A stretch of DNA of 5,171 bases, taken from contig JAFAFF010000048.1 in assembly GCA_023423605.1 (NCBI GenBank), positions 1 to 5,171 of the forward strand, read 5' to 3'. Positions 1 to 4,694 of this stretch are shown here, in pieces. The notes beneath the pieces were generated by a model. That model did not search any database. It saw only the letters and a program-made list of their open reading frames with translations, and was not told where the DNA came from. The position numbers and the translations under genes were made by a program. Each line of letters opens with the position of its first letter. The first letter of the stretch is position 1. This DNA is from Pseudomonadota bacterium. GTDB taxonomy: Bacteria > Pseudomonadota > Gammaproteobacteria > Xanthomonadales > Xanthomonadaceae.

Positions 1-330
1 CAGGGCGCGGATCTGCGTTGCCTGGTGGTGGGCGACCAGGTGGTGGCATCGATGCAGCGCCAGGCCGCCGAAGGCGATTTCCGCTCCAACCTGCATGCCG
101 GCGGCACCGCTGCGCCGATCAGGATCAGCCGCGCCGAACAACAGGTAGCGGTGCGCTCGGCCAAGGCGCTGGGGCTGAGCGTGGCCGGGGTGGACCTCAT
201 CCGCTCCGCGCGTGGGCCGCTGGTGCTGGAAGTGAACTCCACCCCGGGCCTTGAGGGCGTGGAGGGCGCCTGCAAGGTGGACATTGCCGGACGGATCATC
301 GCGCACGTGGAAAAGATCGTCAGTCGCTGA
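1..330 (+). CDS. rimK: Ribosomal protein S6--L-glutamate ligase RimK, C-terminal part (5' end outside window)
   Basis: RimK is a cytoplasmic ATP-grasp ligase that adds glutamate residues to the C-terminus of ribosomal protein S6. The frame is open from base 1 and ends at TGA 328-330, giving the last 109 residues, about one third of a typical 300-residue RimK. Visible hallmarks, numbered from the window edge, are [10 protein letters not shown] (2-11), [12 protein letters not shown] (24-35) and GVDLIRS (63-69). The ATP-grasp metal-binding segment [13 protein letters not shown] carries E77 and N79. These stretches match my memory of E. coli RimK closely. The C-terminus stops soon after the conserved DIAG segment and lacks the longer tail of the E. 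coli protein. A start codon cannot be judged here. No other gene follows within 260 bases; the first intrinsic terminator downstream ends near 503 and could serve rimK. The identification is firm. Confidence 0.95.
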   Translation, partial: QGADLRCLVVGDQVVASMQRQAAEGDFRSNLHAGGTAAPIRISRAEQQVAVRSAKALGLSVAGVDLIRSARGPLVLEVNSTPGLEGVEGACKVDIAGRIIAHVEKIVSR

Positions 331-348
331 TGCGATCCTTCCATGTCA

Positions 349-378
349 TTGATATTCATGGTGTATTTTGCGTGAAAT
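349..378 (+). promoter_or_regulatory. Candidate sigma-70 promoter for a small RNA
   Basis: TTGATA (349-354, five of six bases as in the -35 consensus) and TGAAAT (373-378, four of six as in the -10) are separated by 18 bases. They lie in a locally AT-rich stretch just after rimK. A start near 385 would give an RNA of about 119 nt ending at the terminator at 474-503. The -10 match is weak, so this is a plausible prediction only. Confidence 0.3.
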
Positions 379-383
379 GACGC

Positions 384-400
384 TTTAACGAGGCTTTAAT
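384..400 (+). promoter_or_regulatory. TTTAAC-N5-TTTAAT direct repeat, candidate OmpR/PmrA-type response-regulator box
   Basis: Two near-identical hexamers, TTTAAC (384-389) and TTTAAT (395-400), repeat with an 11-base period, and the identity extends to GCTTTAA at 382-388 and 393-399. One helical turn between direct half-sites is the usual arrangement for winged-helix OmpR/PhoB-family regulators, and the spacing is that of the PmrA box (CTTAAT-N5-CTTAAT type). A regulator of this family is encoded at 1245-1922. Binding by it is inferred. The box lies just downstream of the candidate promoter at 349-378, where it would repress, but it could serve as an activator site for an unrecognised promoter. 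Confidence 0.35.
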
Positions 401-503
401 CGTGCCTGTCGTACCGTTGCCCGACCGCAGCTCTGCCTCACCCGCAGGGACGGTAATCGGGATATGAACTTTCAGGCCCAGGCGGCGACGTCTGGGCCTT
501 TTT
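385..503 (+). ncRNA. Candidate small RNA or structured 3' UTR of rimK
   Basis: No convincing ORF occupies this stretch, yet it folds well on paper. CCCGA (420-424) pairs with TCGGG (457-461). Inside, CCG (425-427) pairs with CGG (451-453), leaving TAA (454-456) as a bulge. CTCTGC (431-436) then pairs with GCAGGG (444-449, one G-U) under a C-rich loop at 437-443. This nested stem is followed 12 bases later by the strong terminator at 474-503. With the candidate promoter at 349-378 the RNA would be about 119 nt, a usual bacterial sRNA size. I do not recognise the family. It could equally be the processed 3' end of the rimK transcript. Boundaries are inferred. Confidence 0.35.
474..503 (+). terminator. 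Strong intrinsic terminator
   Basis: AGGCCCAGGCG (474-484) pairs with CGTCTGGGCCT (489-499) over 11 base pairs with a single G-U. The stem closes on a GCGA tetraloop of the stable GNRA class at 485-488 and runs directly into TTTTT at 499-503. It would end either the rimK transcript or a separate small RNA, and it insulates the gene at 593 from rimK. Confidence 0.88.
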
Positions 504-504
504 A

Positions 505-521
505 TACCTGCCGCGCAGGTA
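505..521. promoter_or_regulatory. 17-bp dyad, possible operator
   Basis: TACCTGC (505-511) and GCAGGTA (515-521) are perfect inverted half-sites around CGC. The element starts two bases after the terminator T-run, so it is separate from the terminator stem. It sits about 14 bases upstream of the candidate -35 for the gene at 593, a position suited to a dimeric regulator. No known operator consensus was recognised. Confidence 0.3.
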
Positions 522-534
522 GGCCATTGGTCCC

Positions 535-564
535 TTGATCCGGCGCGGGAAGGGCTCGTACAGT
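535..564 (+). promoter_or_regulatory. Candidate promoter for the exported protein at 593
   Basis: TTGATC (535-540) and TACAGT (559-564) each match four of six consensus positions and are 18 bases apart. A transcript would begin near 571, leaving a short leader that still contains the ribosome binding site GGAGGA at 579-584. The match is modest. Confidence 0.3.
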
Positions 565-592
565 TGGGCTTCGTTCATGGAGGAAATATCGG

Positions 593-1087
593 ATGCACGT
601 ACTACGTATCGCAGCACTCACGCTCGCCCTGGGGCTGGCCTCGACGGCGCATGCCAAGATCGATGCCAAGCCCGCCAAGGATTCCCCGCTGGTCCAGCTG
701 GATGTGAAGGAATCCGTCGATGAACAGCTCACGCGTGTTGAAGGCGCGCTGCACAGCGAGCATTACAGCGAAATCAGCCTGGAAGACAAAAGCAAGGTGC
801 AGGCGGCGCTGAGCCGTATCCGCAACAGGCTGGGCGACCATGAGCAGGTGGAGCAGGTCAATCCGCAGGCCCGCAACGATATCTACAACGACCAGGAACT
901 CATCAACAACATCCTGAGCCAGGCCCATGCAGACAGCCGCATGGTGTGCCGCCGCGAGCGCACCACGGGCAGCAACCGGCCGCAGCAGGTGTGCATGACG
1001 GTCGCCCAGCGCCGCGAGGCTACTGAAAACGCGAAGGATGCGCTGCGCAACTACAACCGGGTCAACCCTTATACGGGTAATCCGTAA
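593..1087 (+). CDS. Small exported protein of unknown function with a conserved-looking cysteine pair
   Basis: This 164-residue protein is not assigned to a named family. The ATG at 593 is preceded by GGAGGA (579-584) at 8 bases, which favours it over the ATG at 577. Residues 1-21 look like a Sec signal peptide: a short basic start, a hydrophobic core LRIAALTLALGLAS and an AHA cleavage site, so the mature protein should be periplasmic. Residues 22 to about 110 are charged and probably helical. C119 and C134 flank a stretch of basic residues with TTGS in the middle (RRERTTGSNRPQQV) and could form a disulfide. Similar Cys-TGS-Cys segments recur in small periplasmic proteins of Xanthomonads and relatives, from memory. 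The tail (KDALRNYNRVNPYTGNP) is polar. It lies 157 bases ahead of the response regulator on the same strand without a clear terminator between them, so it may be co-transcribed with or regulated by that system. Confidence 0.85.
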   Translation: MHVLRIAALTLALGLASTAHAKIDAKPAKDSPLVQLDVKESVDEQLTRVEGALHSEHYSEISLEDKSKVQAALSRIRNRLGDHEQVEQVNPQARNDIYNDQELINNILSQAHADSRMVCRRERTTGSNRPQQVCMTVAQRREATENAKDALRNYNRVNPYTGNP

Positions 1088-1097
1088 CACCCTGGAC

Positions 1098-1124
1098 GGC
1101 GTTGACGCCCCCTGCGCAGGGGTT
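1098..1124 (+). repeat. Tandem small palindromes after the exported-protein gene
   Basis: GGCG-TTGA-CGCC (1098-1109) and the 14-bp perfect palindrome CCCCTGCGCAGGGG (1109-1122) adjoin each other. Both can form hairpins, but only two T residues follow, so this is at best a weak or factor-assisted terminator. The 14-bp palindrome could instead be an operator for the regulator genes that follow. Confidence 0.4.
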
Positions 1125-1132
1125 CGTGTGAA

Positions 1133-1231
1133 ATGTTAATGCTGGGGGAGGTATCGTTGGCAGCCGCTGGCGATGGTGGCCGGCAACCGTGCATCGGTTG
1201 CGGCCACACCCTTCCCGGCGCCCCTTATTGA
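1133..1231 (+). CDS. Possible leader peptide ORF ahead of the response regulator
   Basis: A short frame opens at ATG 1133 (32 codons), ATG 1139 (30 codons) or TTG 1157 (24 codons) and stops at TGA 1229-1231, 13 bases before the response-regulator GTG. The best ribosome binding site of the whole region, GGGGGAGG (1144-1151), sits 5 bases before the TTG and is not explained by the regulator's own start. The peptide would contain CIGCGH, a CxxC arrangement that resembles metal-ligand motifs. The frame runs through the hairpin at 1176-1207, so its translation could alter the leader fold. All of this could be chance in GC-rich DNA, and the TTG start is unproven. Confidence 0.2.
   Translation: MLMLGEVSLAAAGDGGRQPCIGCGHTLPGAPY
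1176..1207 (+). promoter_or_regulatory. Strong hairpin in the response-regulator leader
   Basis: GTGGCC (1176-1181) pairs with GGCCAC (1202-1207), and GCAACCG (1183-1189) pairs with CGGTTGC (1195-1201). That gives 13 base pairs with a single bulged G (1182) and a 5-base TGCAT loop. No T-run follows, so it is not an intrinsic terminator. It ends 37 bases before the GTG at 1245 and leaves the regulator's AGAGG site (1235-1239) exposed. It could stabilise the mRNA, affect translation or be a protein site. Confidence 0.45.
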
Positions 1232-1244
1232 AGCAGAGGTCCCA

Positions 1245-1922
1245 GTGCGAATTCTCGTCATCGAAGACAACAGTGATATTGCGGCCAACCTCGGCGATTA
1301 TCTTGAGGACCGCGGACACACCGTGGACTTCGCCGCCGATGGTGTCACCGGCCTGCACCTGGCCGTGGTGCATGAGTTCGACGCCATCGTGCTGGATCTC
1401 AACCTGCCCGGCATGGATGGCATCGAAGTGTGCCGCAAGCTGCGCAACGAAGCGCGCAAACAGACCCCGGTGCTGATGCTCACTGCCCGCGATTCGCTGG
1501 ACAACAAGCTGGCCGGCTTCGATTCCGGTGCCGATGATTACCTGATCAAGCCGTTCGCGCTGCAGGAAGTGGAGGTGCGCCTGAATGCGCTGTCGCGCCG
1601 TGGCAAGGGCGTGCAGACCCGCGTGCTGGAAACCGGCGATCTGGAATACAACCTGGATACGCTGGAAGTGCGCCGGCAGGGCAAGCTGCTGCAGCTCAAC
1701 CCGACCGCGTTGAAAATCCTGCAGTCGCTGATGGAAGCGTCGCCGGCGGTAGTGACCCGCCAGGAACTGGAAACCCGCGTGTGGGGCGAGGAACTGCCGG
1801 ATTCGGATTCGCTGCGCGTGCATATCCATGGCCTGCGGGCGGTGGTGGACAAGCCGTTCGAGGTGCCGATGATCCAGACCCGCCATGGCATTGGTTACCG
1901 GATCGCCGCACCGGATGCCTGA
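1245..1922 (+). CDS. colR: OmpR-family response regulator, ColR/VgrR-like
   Basis: This 225-residue cytoplasmic DNA-binding regulator should be phosphorylated by the kinase encoded immediately downstream. The receiver domain (about 1-115) shows the acidic pair E7-D8, phospho-acceptor D51 in VLDLNLPGMDG, T80 in MLTAR and K102 in LIKPF. A winged-helix output domain fills about 125-222, ending in TRHGIGYRI. I chose GTG 1245 because it yields the usual N-terminus MRILVIEDN and has AGAGG 5 bases upstream; an ATG at 1173 would add 24 residues unlike any receiver domain. The sequence matches my memory of Xanthomonas ColR, also called VgrR, which affects virulence, iron or metal homeostasis and envelope stress. 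Membership of OmpR/PhoB is certain; the ColR name is a good guess from similarity and setting. Its leader carries a hairpin and a possible short ORF. The gene overlaps the kinase gene by 8 bases. Confidence 0.9.
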   Translation: MRILVIEDNSDIAANLGDYLEDRGHTVDFAADGVTGLHLAVVHEFDAIVLDLNLPGMDGIEVCRKLRNEARKQTPVLMLTARDSLDNKLAGFDSGADDYLIKPFALQEVEVRLNALSRRGKGVQTRVLETGDLEYNLDTLEVRRQGKLLQLNPTALKILQSLMEASPAVVTRQELETRVWGEELPDSDSLRVHIHGLRAVVDKPFEVPMIQTRHGIGYRIAAPDA

Positions 1923-3252
1923 AGCTGTCGCAAGCCGGGCGCGACGTGGGCGGGGACCGTACCGCCGGCGGCTGCGCAGCCGCATCATCGTATCGTTCGT
2001 GCTGTTGGGCTTCTGCCTGACCACGCTGTTCGCGTTCGCGACCAACTGGGCCCGCCTGCGGGTGGAGAACCAGCTGGTCGAGGACCTGATGAACCGCAAC
2101 ATCAACGAGTTCGCGCATCGATATGCGGTGGACCCGAGCCGCAATCCGGATCTGCCGGTGCAGCAGATGTTCGCGCGCCTGGTGAAGCCGGATCGATTCG
2201 ACGCGTTGCGCCGGGAAGAGCCGGACTGGTACGAATTCGATGACGGCATCCATGGCGTCAGCGGTACCGACGACCGGGGCCAGCCGTATTCGTACAAGCT
2301 GGCGGTGCGCAAGACGCCGGATGCGTGGTTCTTCCTCGCCTACGACATGACCGAAAGCATCCGCGGCGAAACCCAGCTCAAGCGGGCGCTGCTGCTTTCG
2401 GTGCTGGTATTCAGCCTGCTGTCGCTGGTGCTGGGCTGGTGGTCGGCATCGAAGGTGATGAAACCGGTATCGGACCTGGCAAAACGCCTGCGTGCCTACC
2501 GCGGTGGAACCAGCGAGCCGGAGCCGCTGGCACCGCGTTTCCCGGACGATGAAGTGGGACAGCTGGCGCAGGCGCTGGATGATTATTCATCGCGGCTGAC
2601 CGAAGTGGTGCAGCGCGACCGCGAATTCAACGCCGACGTCAGCCACGAGCTGCGCACGCCGCTGGCGGTGATCCGGGGCGCTACCGAGCTGCTGCTCACG
2701 CGCCCGGGGCTGGATGAGAAAGTGCTGCAGCGCCTGCAGCGCATCCAGCGCGCCGAACAGCAGTGCAGTGATCTCATCGGCGCGCTGTTGCTGCTGTCGC
2801 GCAATGAACGTGGCCAGGGCACCAGCAACGTGGCGCGGGTGGCCGAACAGTTGCTGGATTCCCATCGCGCGCAGTTGGGCGGAAAGCCCATCACCCTGGT
2901 ACTGGAGGGCGAGCGCGATCTTGTCGTGGATGCCCCGGAATCCGCGTTGTCGGTTGCCCTCGGCAACCTGATCGGCAATGCGGTGAAGTATTCGCAGGAA
3001 GGCGAAGTACGGGTGGTGGTCGGCAACAACGCGGTATCGGTGGCCGACAGCGGGCCGGGCCTGAGTGAAGAGGATGCCGCCAAGCTGTTCCAGCGCGGCT
3101 ATCGAGGCACCCACGCCGGCCATTCGCAGGGCGGCGGCATCGGCCTGTCGATCGTCAGCCGGCTGTGCGACCTGTACGGCTGGCAGGTGAGCGTACGTCC
3201 CGGCGCCGAACGTGGTGTCATCGCCACGCTGACCTTTGCGCCGGGGCCGTAG
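1915..3252 (+). CDS. colS: Sensor histidine kinase, ColS/VgrS-like
   Basis: This 445-residue inner-membrane kinase probably phosphorylates the regulator encoded upstream. The ATG at 1915 overlaps the regulator's stop by 8 bases, consistent with translational coupling; an ATG at 1885 would only add ten residues inside the regulator gene. A basic N-terminus precedes TM1 (about 24-43), then a periplasmic sensor of about 110 residues (44-157), TM2 (about 158-176) and a HAMP-like linker (177-231). The dimerisation and phosphotransfer domain carries H244 in DVSHELRTPL. The ATPase domain carries the N box LGNLIGNAVKYS (N351, N355), the G1 box DSGPG (D378) and the G2 box GGGIGLSIV (406-414). All catalytic boxes are intact. 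ColS/VgrS kinases are reported to sense Fe3+ through an ExxE motif; no pair of glutamates with that spacing exists in this sensor. Acidic residues cluster at 101-110 (EEPDWYEFDD) instead. The signal is therefore open. Confidence 0.9.
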   Translation: MPEAVASRARRGRGPYRRRLRSRIIVSFVLLGFCLTTLFAFATNWARLRVENQLVEDLMNRNINEFAHRYAVDPSRNPDLPVQQMFARLVKPDRFDALRREEPDWYEFDDGIHGVSGTDDRGQPYSYKLAVRKTPDAWFFLAYDMTESIRGETQLKRALLLSVLVFSLLSLVLGWWSASKVMKPVSDLAKRLRAYRGGTSEPEPLAPRFPDDEVGQLAQALDDYSSRLTEVVQRDREFNADVSHELRTPLAVIRGATELLLTRPGLDEKVLQRLQRIQRAEQQCSDLIGALLLLSRNERGQGTSNVARVAEQLLDSHRAQLGGKPITLVLEGERDLVVDAPESALSVALGNLIGNAVKYSQEGEVRVVVGNNAVSVADSGPGLSEEDAAKLFQRGYRGTHAGHSQGGGIGLSIVSRLCDLYGWQVSVRPGAERGVIATLTFAPGP

Positions 3253-3263
3253 CGTTCCCGCCT

Positions 3264-3321
3264 CAGAAAAGGGGGACGGAGGTGGTTAATTGCAATTAAC
3301 CACCTCCGTCCCCCTTTTTTG
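3264..3321. terminator. 52-bp perfect palindrome with T-run: terminator and probable dispersed repeat
   Basis: Bases 3267-3318 read identically on both strands: two 26-base arms with no spacer, centred between 3292 and 3293 on TTAATTGCAATTAA. Pairing continues to 3264/3321 with one G-U. As RNA it forms a very long stem capped by TGCA, with AAAA on the left and TTTTTT (3315-3320) on the right, so it can terminate the kinase transcript 12 bases after its stop and may also work on the other strand. Arms containing GGGGGACGGAGG recall a family of intergenic palindromes I remember from Xanthomonad and other gammaproteobacterial genomes, so it may be a mobile or dispersed element. That recollection is unverified. 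Confidence 0.85.
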
Positions 3322-3348
3322 CTTTTAGGGCGCGTCCTATCAAAAAGC
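3321..3348 (+). repeat. Second inverted repeat between kinase and pilin genes
   Basis: GCTTTT (3321-3326) and AAAAGC (3343-3348) are inverted arms, and between them TAGGGCGCGTCCTA (3326-3339) is itself a dyad with one mismatch as DNA (G-U as RNA). The two are alternatives or could form a branched fold. It directly abuts the 52-bp palindrome. It might be an operator in the pilin gene's upstream region. No convincing sigma-70 promoter could be fixed in the remaining 3349-3440. Confidence 0.3.
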
Positions 3349-3452
3349 GTGGGGTGGATACCTATCGTGGCGGGCATTCGAGAAGCCGTTAGCGTCGCAG
3401 TCAGGCGCAATCGAGCCTTCGTTCTGCTTACCTGCCTGCCTGGAACTCCCCG

Positions 3453-3992
3453 ATGAAAATTGCTGCCCTGTTTGTCCCGGCCGTCCTTGCCTGTGTGGCG
3501 GCTCCTGCCGTCCATGCGCAGTCCGGCACCATCACCTTCAATGGCCATGTCACCTCCGTCACCTGTGATGTGTCGTTCAACGGCACTGCCGGCCCGGATG
3601 CCACCGTCGTCCTGCCCAGGGTGTCCACCACCAGCCTTACCGCCGGCACCAGCGCGGGCAGGACGCCGATCACCCTGCACGTCGGCGGTGCGGGCGCACA
3701 GTGCAACAGCGGAAGCGTGGCGCTTGAACTCAATCCCAGCCGCAATGCCCAGCTTACCGCCAGTGGTCGGCTGCGAAATCTTGCCGCGAGTGGTGCGGAC
3801 AACGTCGCCGTTGCGCTTCGTGATGCAGACGACAAGCTGATCGACATCAGCACGCCCTGGACATCCAAGCGCGTAGACCTGGATGCAGGTGGCGCGGAAA
3901 TCGAGTTCTCCGGTGAGTACTACGCCGACGGCGCAGACGCTGGTGCCGGTGCGGTCACCACCAACGTGCAGTACACGTTGAACTACAACTGA
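3453..3992 (+). CDS. Type 1-like fimbrial subunit (chaperone-usher pilin fold), apparently orphan
   Basis: This 179-residue exported protein looks like a pilin of the chaperone-usher class, which polymerises on the cell surface by donor-strand exchange. Residues 1-22 form a Sec signal peptide (AVHA|QS cleavage). The mature N-terminus GTITFNGHVTSVTCDV has the alternating hydrophobic pattern of a donor strand leading to the first cysteine. C38 and C84 have the spacing of the usual intra-subunit disulfide. The end, TTNVQYTLNYN, shows the alternating terminal strand with a penultimate tyrosine (Y178) expected for chaperone recognition. ATG 3453 has a weak GGAA at 3442-3445, 7 bases upstream. No chaperone, usher or adhesin gene lies within view, and coaE converges on it from downstream. 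It may use another locus's machinery. It is not a type IV pilin and so not a PilD substrate. A minor or related beta-sandwich surface protein is the alternative. Confidence 0.85.
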   Translation: MKIAALFVPAVLACVAAPAVHAQSGTITFNGHVTSVTCDVSFNGTAGPDATVVLPRVSTTSLTAGTSAGRTPITLHVGGAGAQCNSGSVALELNPSRNAQLTASGRLRNLAASGADNVAVALRDADDKLIDISTPWTSKRVDLDAGGAEIEFSGEYYADGADAGAGAVTTNVQYTLNYN

Positions 3993-4012
3993 TCCGGGGT
4001 CTTTCTGATCAG

Positions 4013-4080
4013 GTAGAGCCGGGCTCTGCCCGGCTTCGAGCTTCGTGCTTTGTGCGCAGCCGGGCAGAGCCCGGCTCTAC
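4013..4080. repeat. Inverted pair of SMAG-type REP elements
   Basis: Two 23-bp units, 4013-4035 and 4058-4080, are perfect inverted copies separated by 22 bases. Each begins, in its own direction, with GTAG followed by AGCCGGGC and GCCCGGCT around a three-base loop. GTAG-headed palindromes of this kind (SMAG) are abundant in Stenotrophomonas maltophilia and are thought to be spread by RAYT-type transposases. The paired arrangement can fold as two small hairpins or one large stem. It sits between the convergent pilin and coaE genes, starting 21 bases after the pilin stop and covering the coaE stop, and may terminate or stabilise both transcripts. Confidence 0.9.
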
Positions 4081-4694
4081 AACGCCGCCTGCGCCAACCC
4101 GATGTACATCGCATGCAGGCGCTCCACCTGCGCCTGCAATGCATCCGGATGCGCATCGTTGAGCACCACGTCATCGGCCAGCGCCAGGCGCTGTTCGCGG
4201 CCTGCCTGCGCAGCGATCATCTGACCGGCCAACGTTGCGTCGATGTCATCGCGCTGCATCAGCCGCGCCAGCTGCACCGCTTCCGGCGCGTCCACCACCA
4301 GTACACGGTCCAGCCAAGGGTACGCAACGCGGCCACCCGCCTCAGTGAGCAGCGGAATCGCCGCCATGGCATACGGCCCGTCAGCCTGTTCGCACTGCGC
4401 GCGCAGCACGTCGCGGATGGCCGGATGCGTGATGGCCTCCAGGGCCTGGCGTTCGGCTACCTGCGCGAAGACATGTGCGCGCAGCCGTGCGCGGTCCAAG
4501 GTGCCGTCCTGCAGCAGCATGGCGGCACCGAAACGCTCGGCGATCATCGCCAGCGCCGGGCTGCCCGGTGCCACCACCGCACGCGCGGCAAGGTCGGCAT
4601 CGGCCACGGTGACACCCAGCGCCTCGAAACGACGGGTGACTTCGCTCTTGCCCGAGGCGATGCCGCCGGTCAGGCCGACCACGAACCGGCTCAT
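4077..4694 (-). CDS. coaE: Dephospho-CoA kinase
   Basis: CoaE phosphorylates the ribose 3' hydroxyl of dephospho-CoA using ATP, the last step of coenzyme A synthesis in the cytoplasm. The 205-residue product has the usual length. Visible features are the Walker A loop GLTGGIASGKS (7-17), the D32-A-D34 motif near the substrate site, H90-P91 in AITHPAIR, IPLLTEAGG in the middle, and the VVDAPE segment followed by an arginine-rich lid region (RLMQRDD). I chose the ATG at 4694 because it gives the standard MSRFVVGLTGG start; the next ATG upstream lies inside the pilD frame's overlap and adds 16 unrelated residues. The start overlaps the pilD stop as ATGA (4691-4694), and with only a weak ribosome binding site translational coupling is likely. 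Its TAG stop (4079-4077) lies inside a SMAG repeat, so the extreme C-terminus (AQAAL) abuts the repeat. pilD-coaE order is common in gammaproteobacteria. Confidence 0.96.
   Translation of the reverse strand: MSRFVVGLTGGIASGKSEVTRRFEALGVTVADADLAARAVVAPGSPALAMIAERFGAAMLLQDGTLDRARLRAHVFAQVAERQALEAITHPAIRDVLRAQCEQADGPYAMAAIPLLTEAGGRVAYPWLDRVLVVDAPEAVQLARLMQRDDIDATLAGQMIAAQAGREQRLALADDVVLNDAHPDALQAQVERLHAMYIGLAQAAL

Noticed and set aside
401..420. Possible sigma-54 promoter (TGCC...TTGC)
   Set aside because: The essential GG of the -24 element is missing, so the resemblance is superficial.
602..1090. Minus-strand ORF of 162 codons opposite the exported protein
   Set aside because: The plus-strand frame has a good ribosome binding site and a signal peptide, while this one has neither.
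1102..1140. TTGACG with GTTAAT as a promoter for the response regulator
   Set aside because: The elements are 27 bases apart, too far for a sigma-70 promoter.
1173..1244. Upstream ATG that would extend the response regulator by 24 residues
   Set aside because: The extra residues do not resemble a receiver N-terminus, the strong hairpin covers this segment, and GTG 1245 has its own Shine-Dalgarno and gives the canonical start.
1885..1914. Upstream ATG that would extend the histidine kinase by 10 residues
   Set aside because: ATG 1915 gives the short 8-base overlap usual for such pairs; the extra residues only translate the regulator's 3' end in another frame.
1062..2312. Long minus-strand ORF of 416 codons opposite the regulator and kinase genes
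   Set aside because: It is an antisense shadow of two genes with intact diagnostic motifs; its composition is rich in Arg, His and Gln and shows no recognisable domain.
3989..4012. Repeated CTGATC (3989-3994, 4005-4010) and the CTGATCAG palindrome beside the pilin stop
   Set aside because: It is short enough to be chance and has no T-run or other signal.
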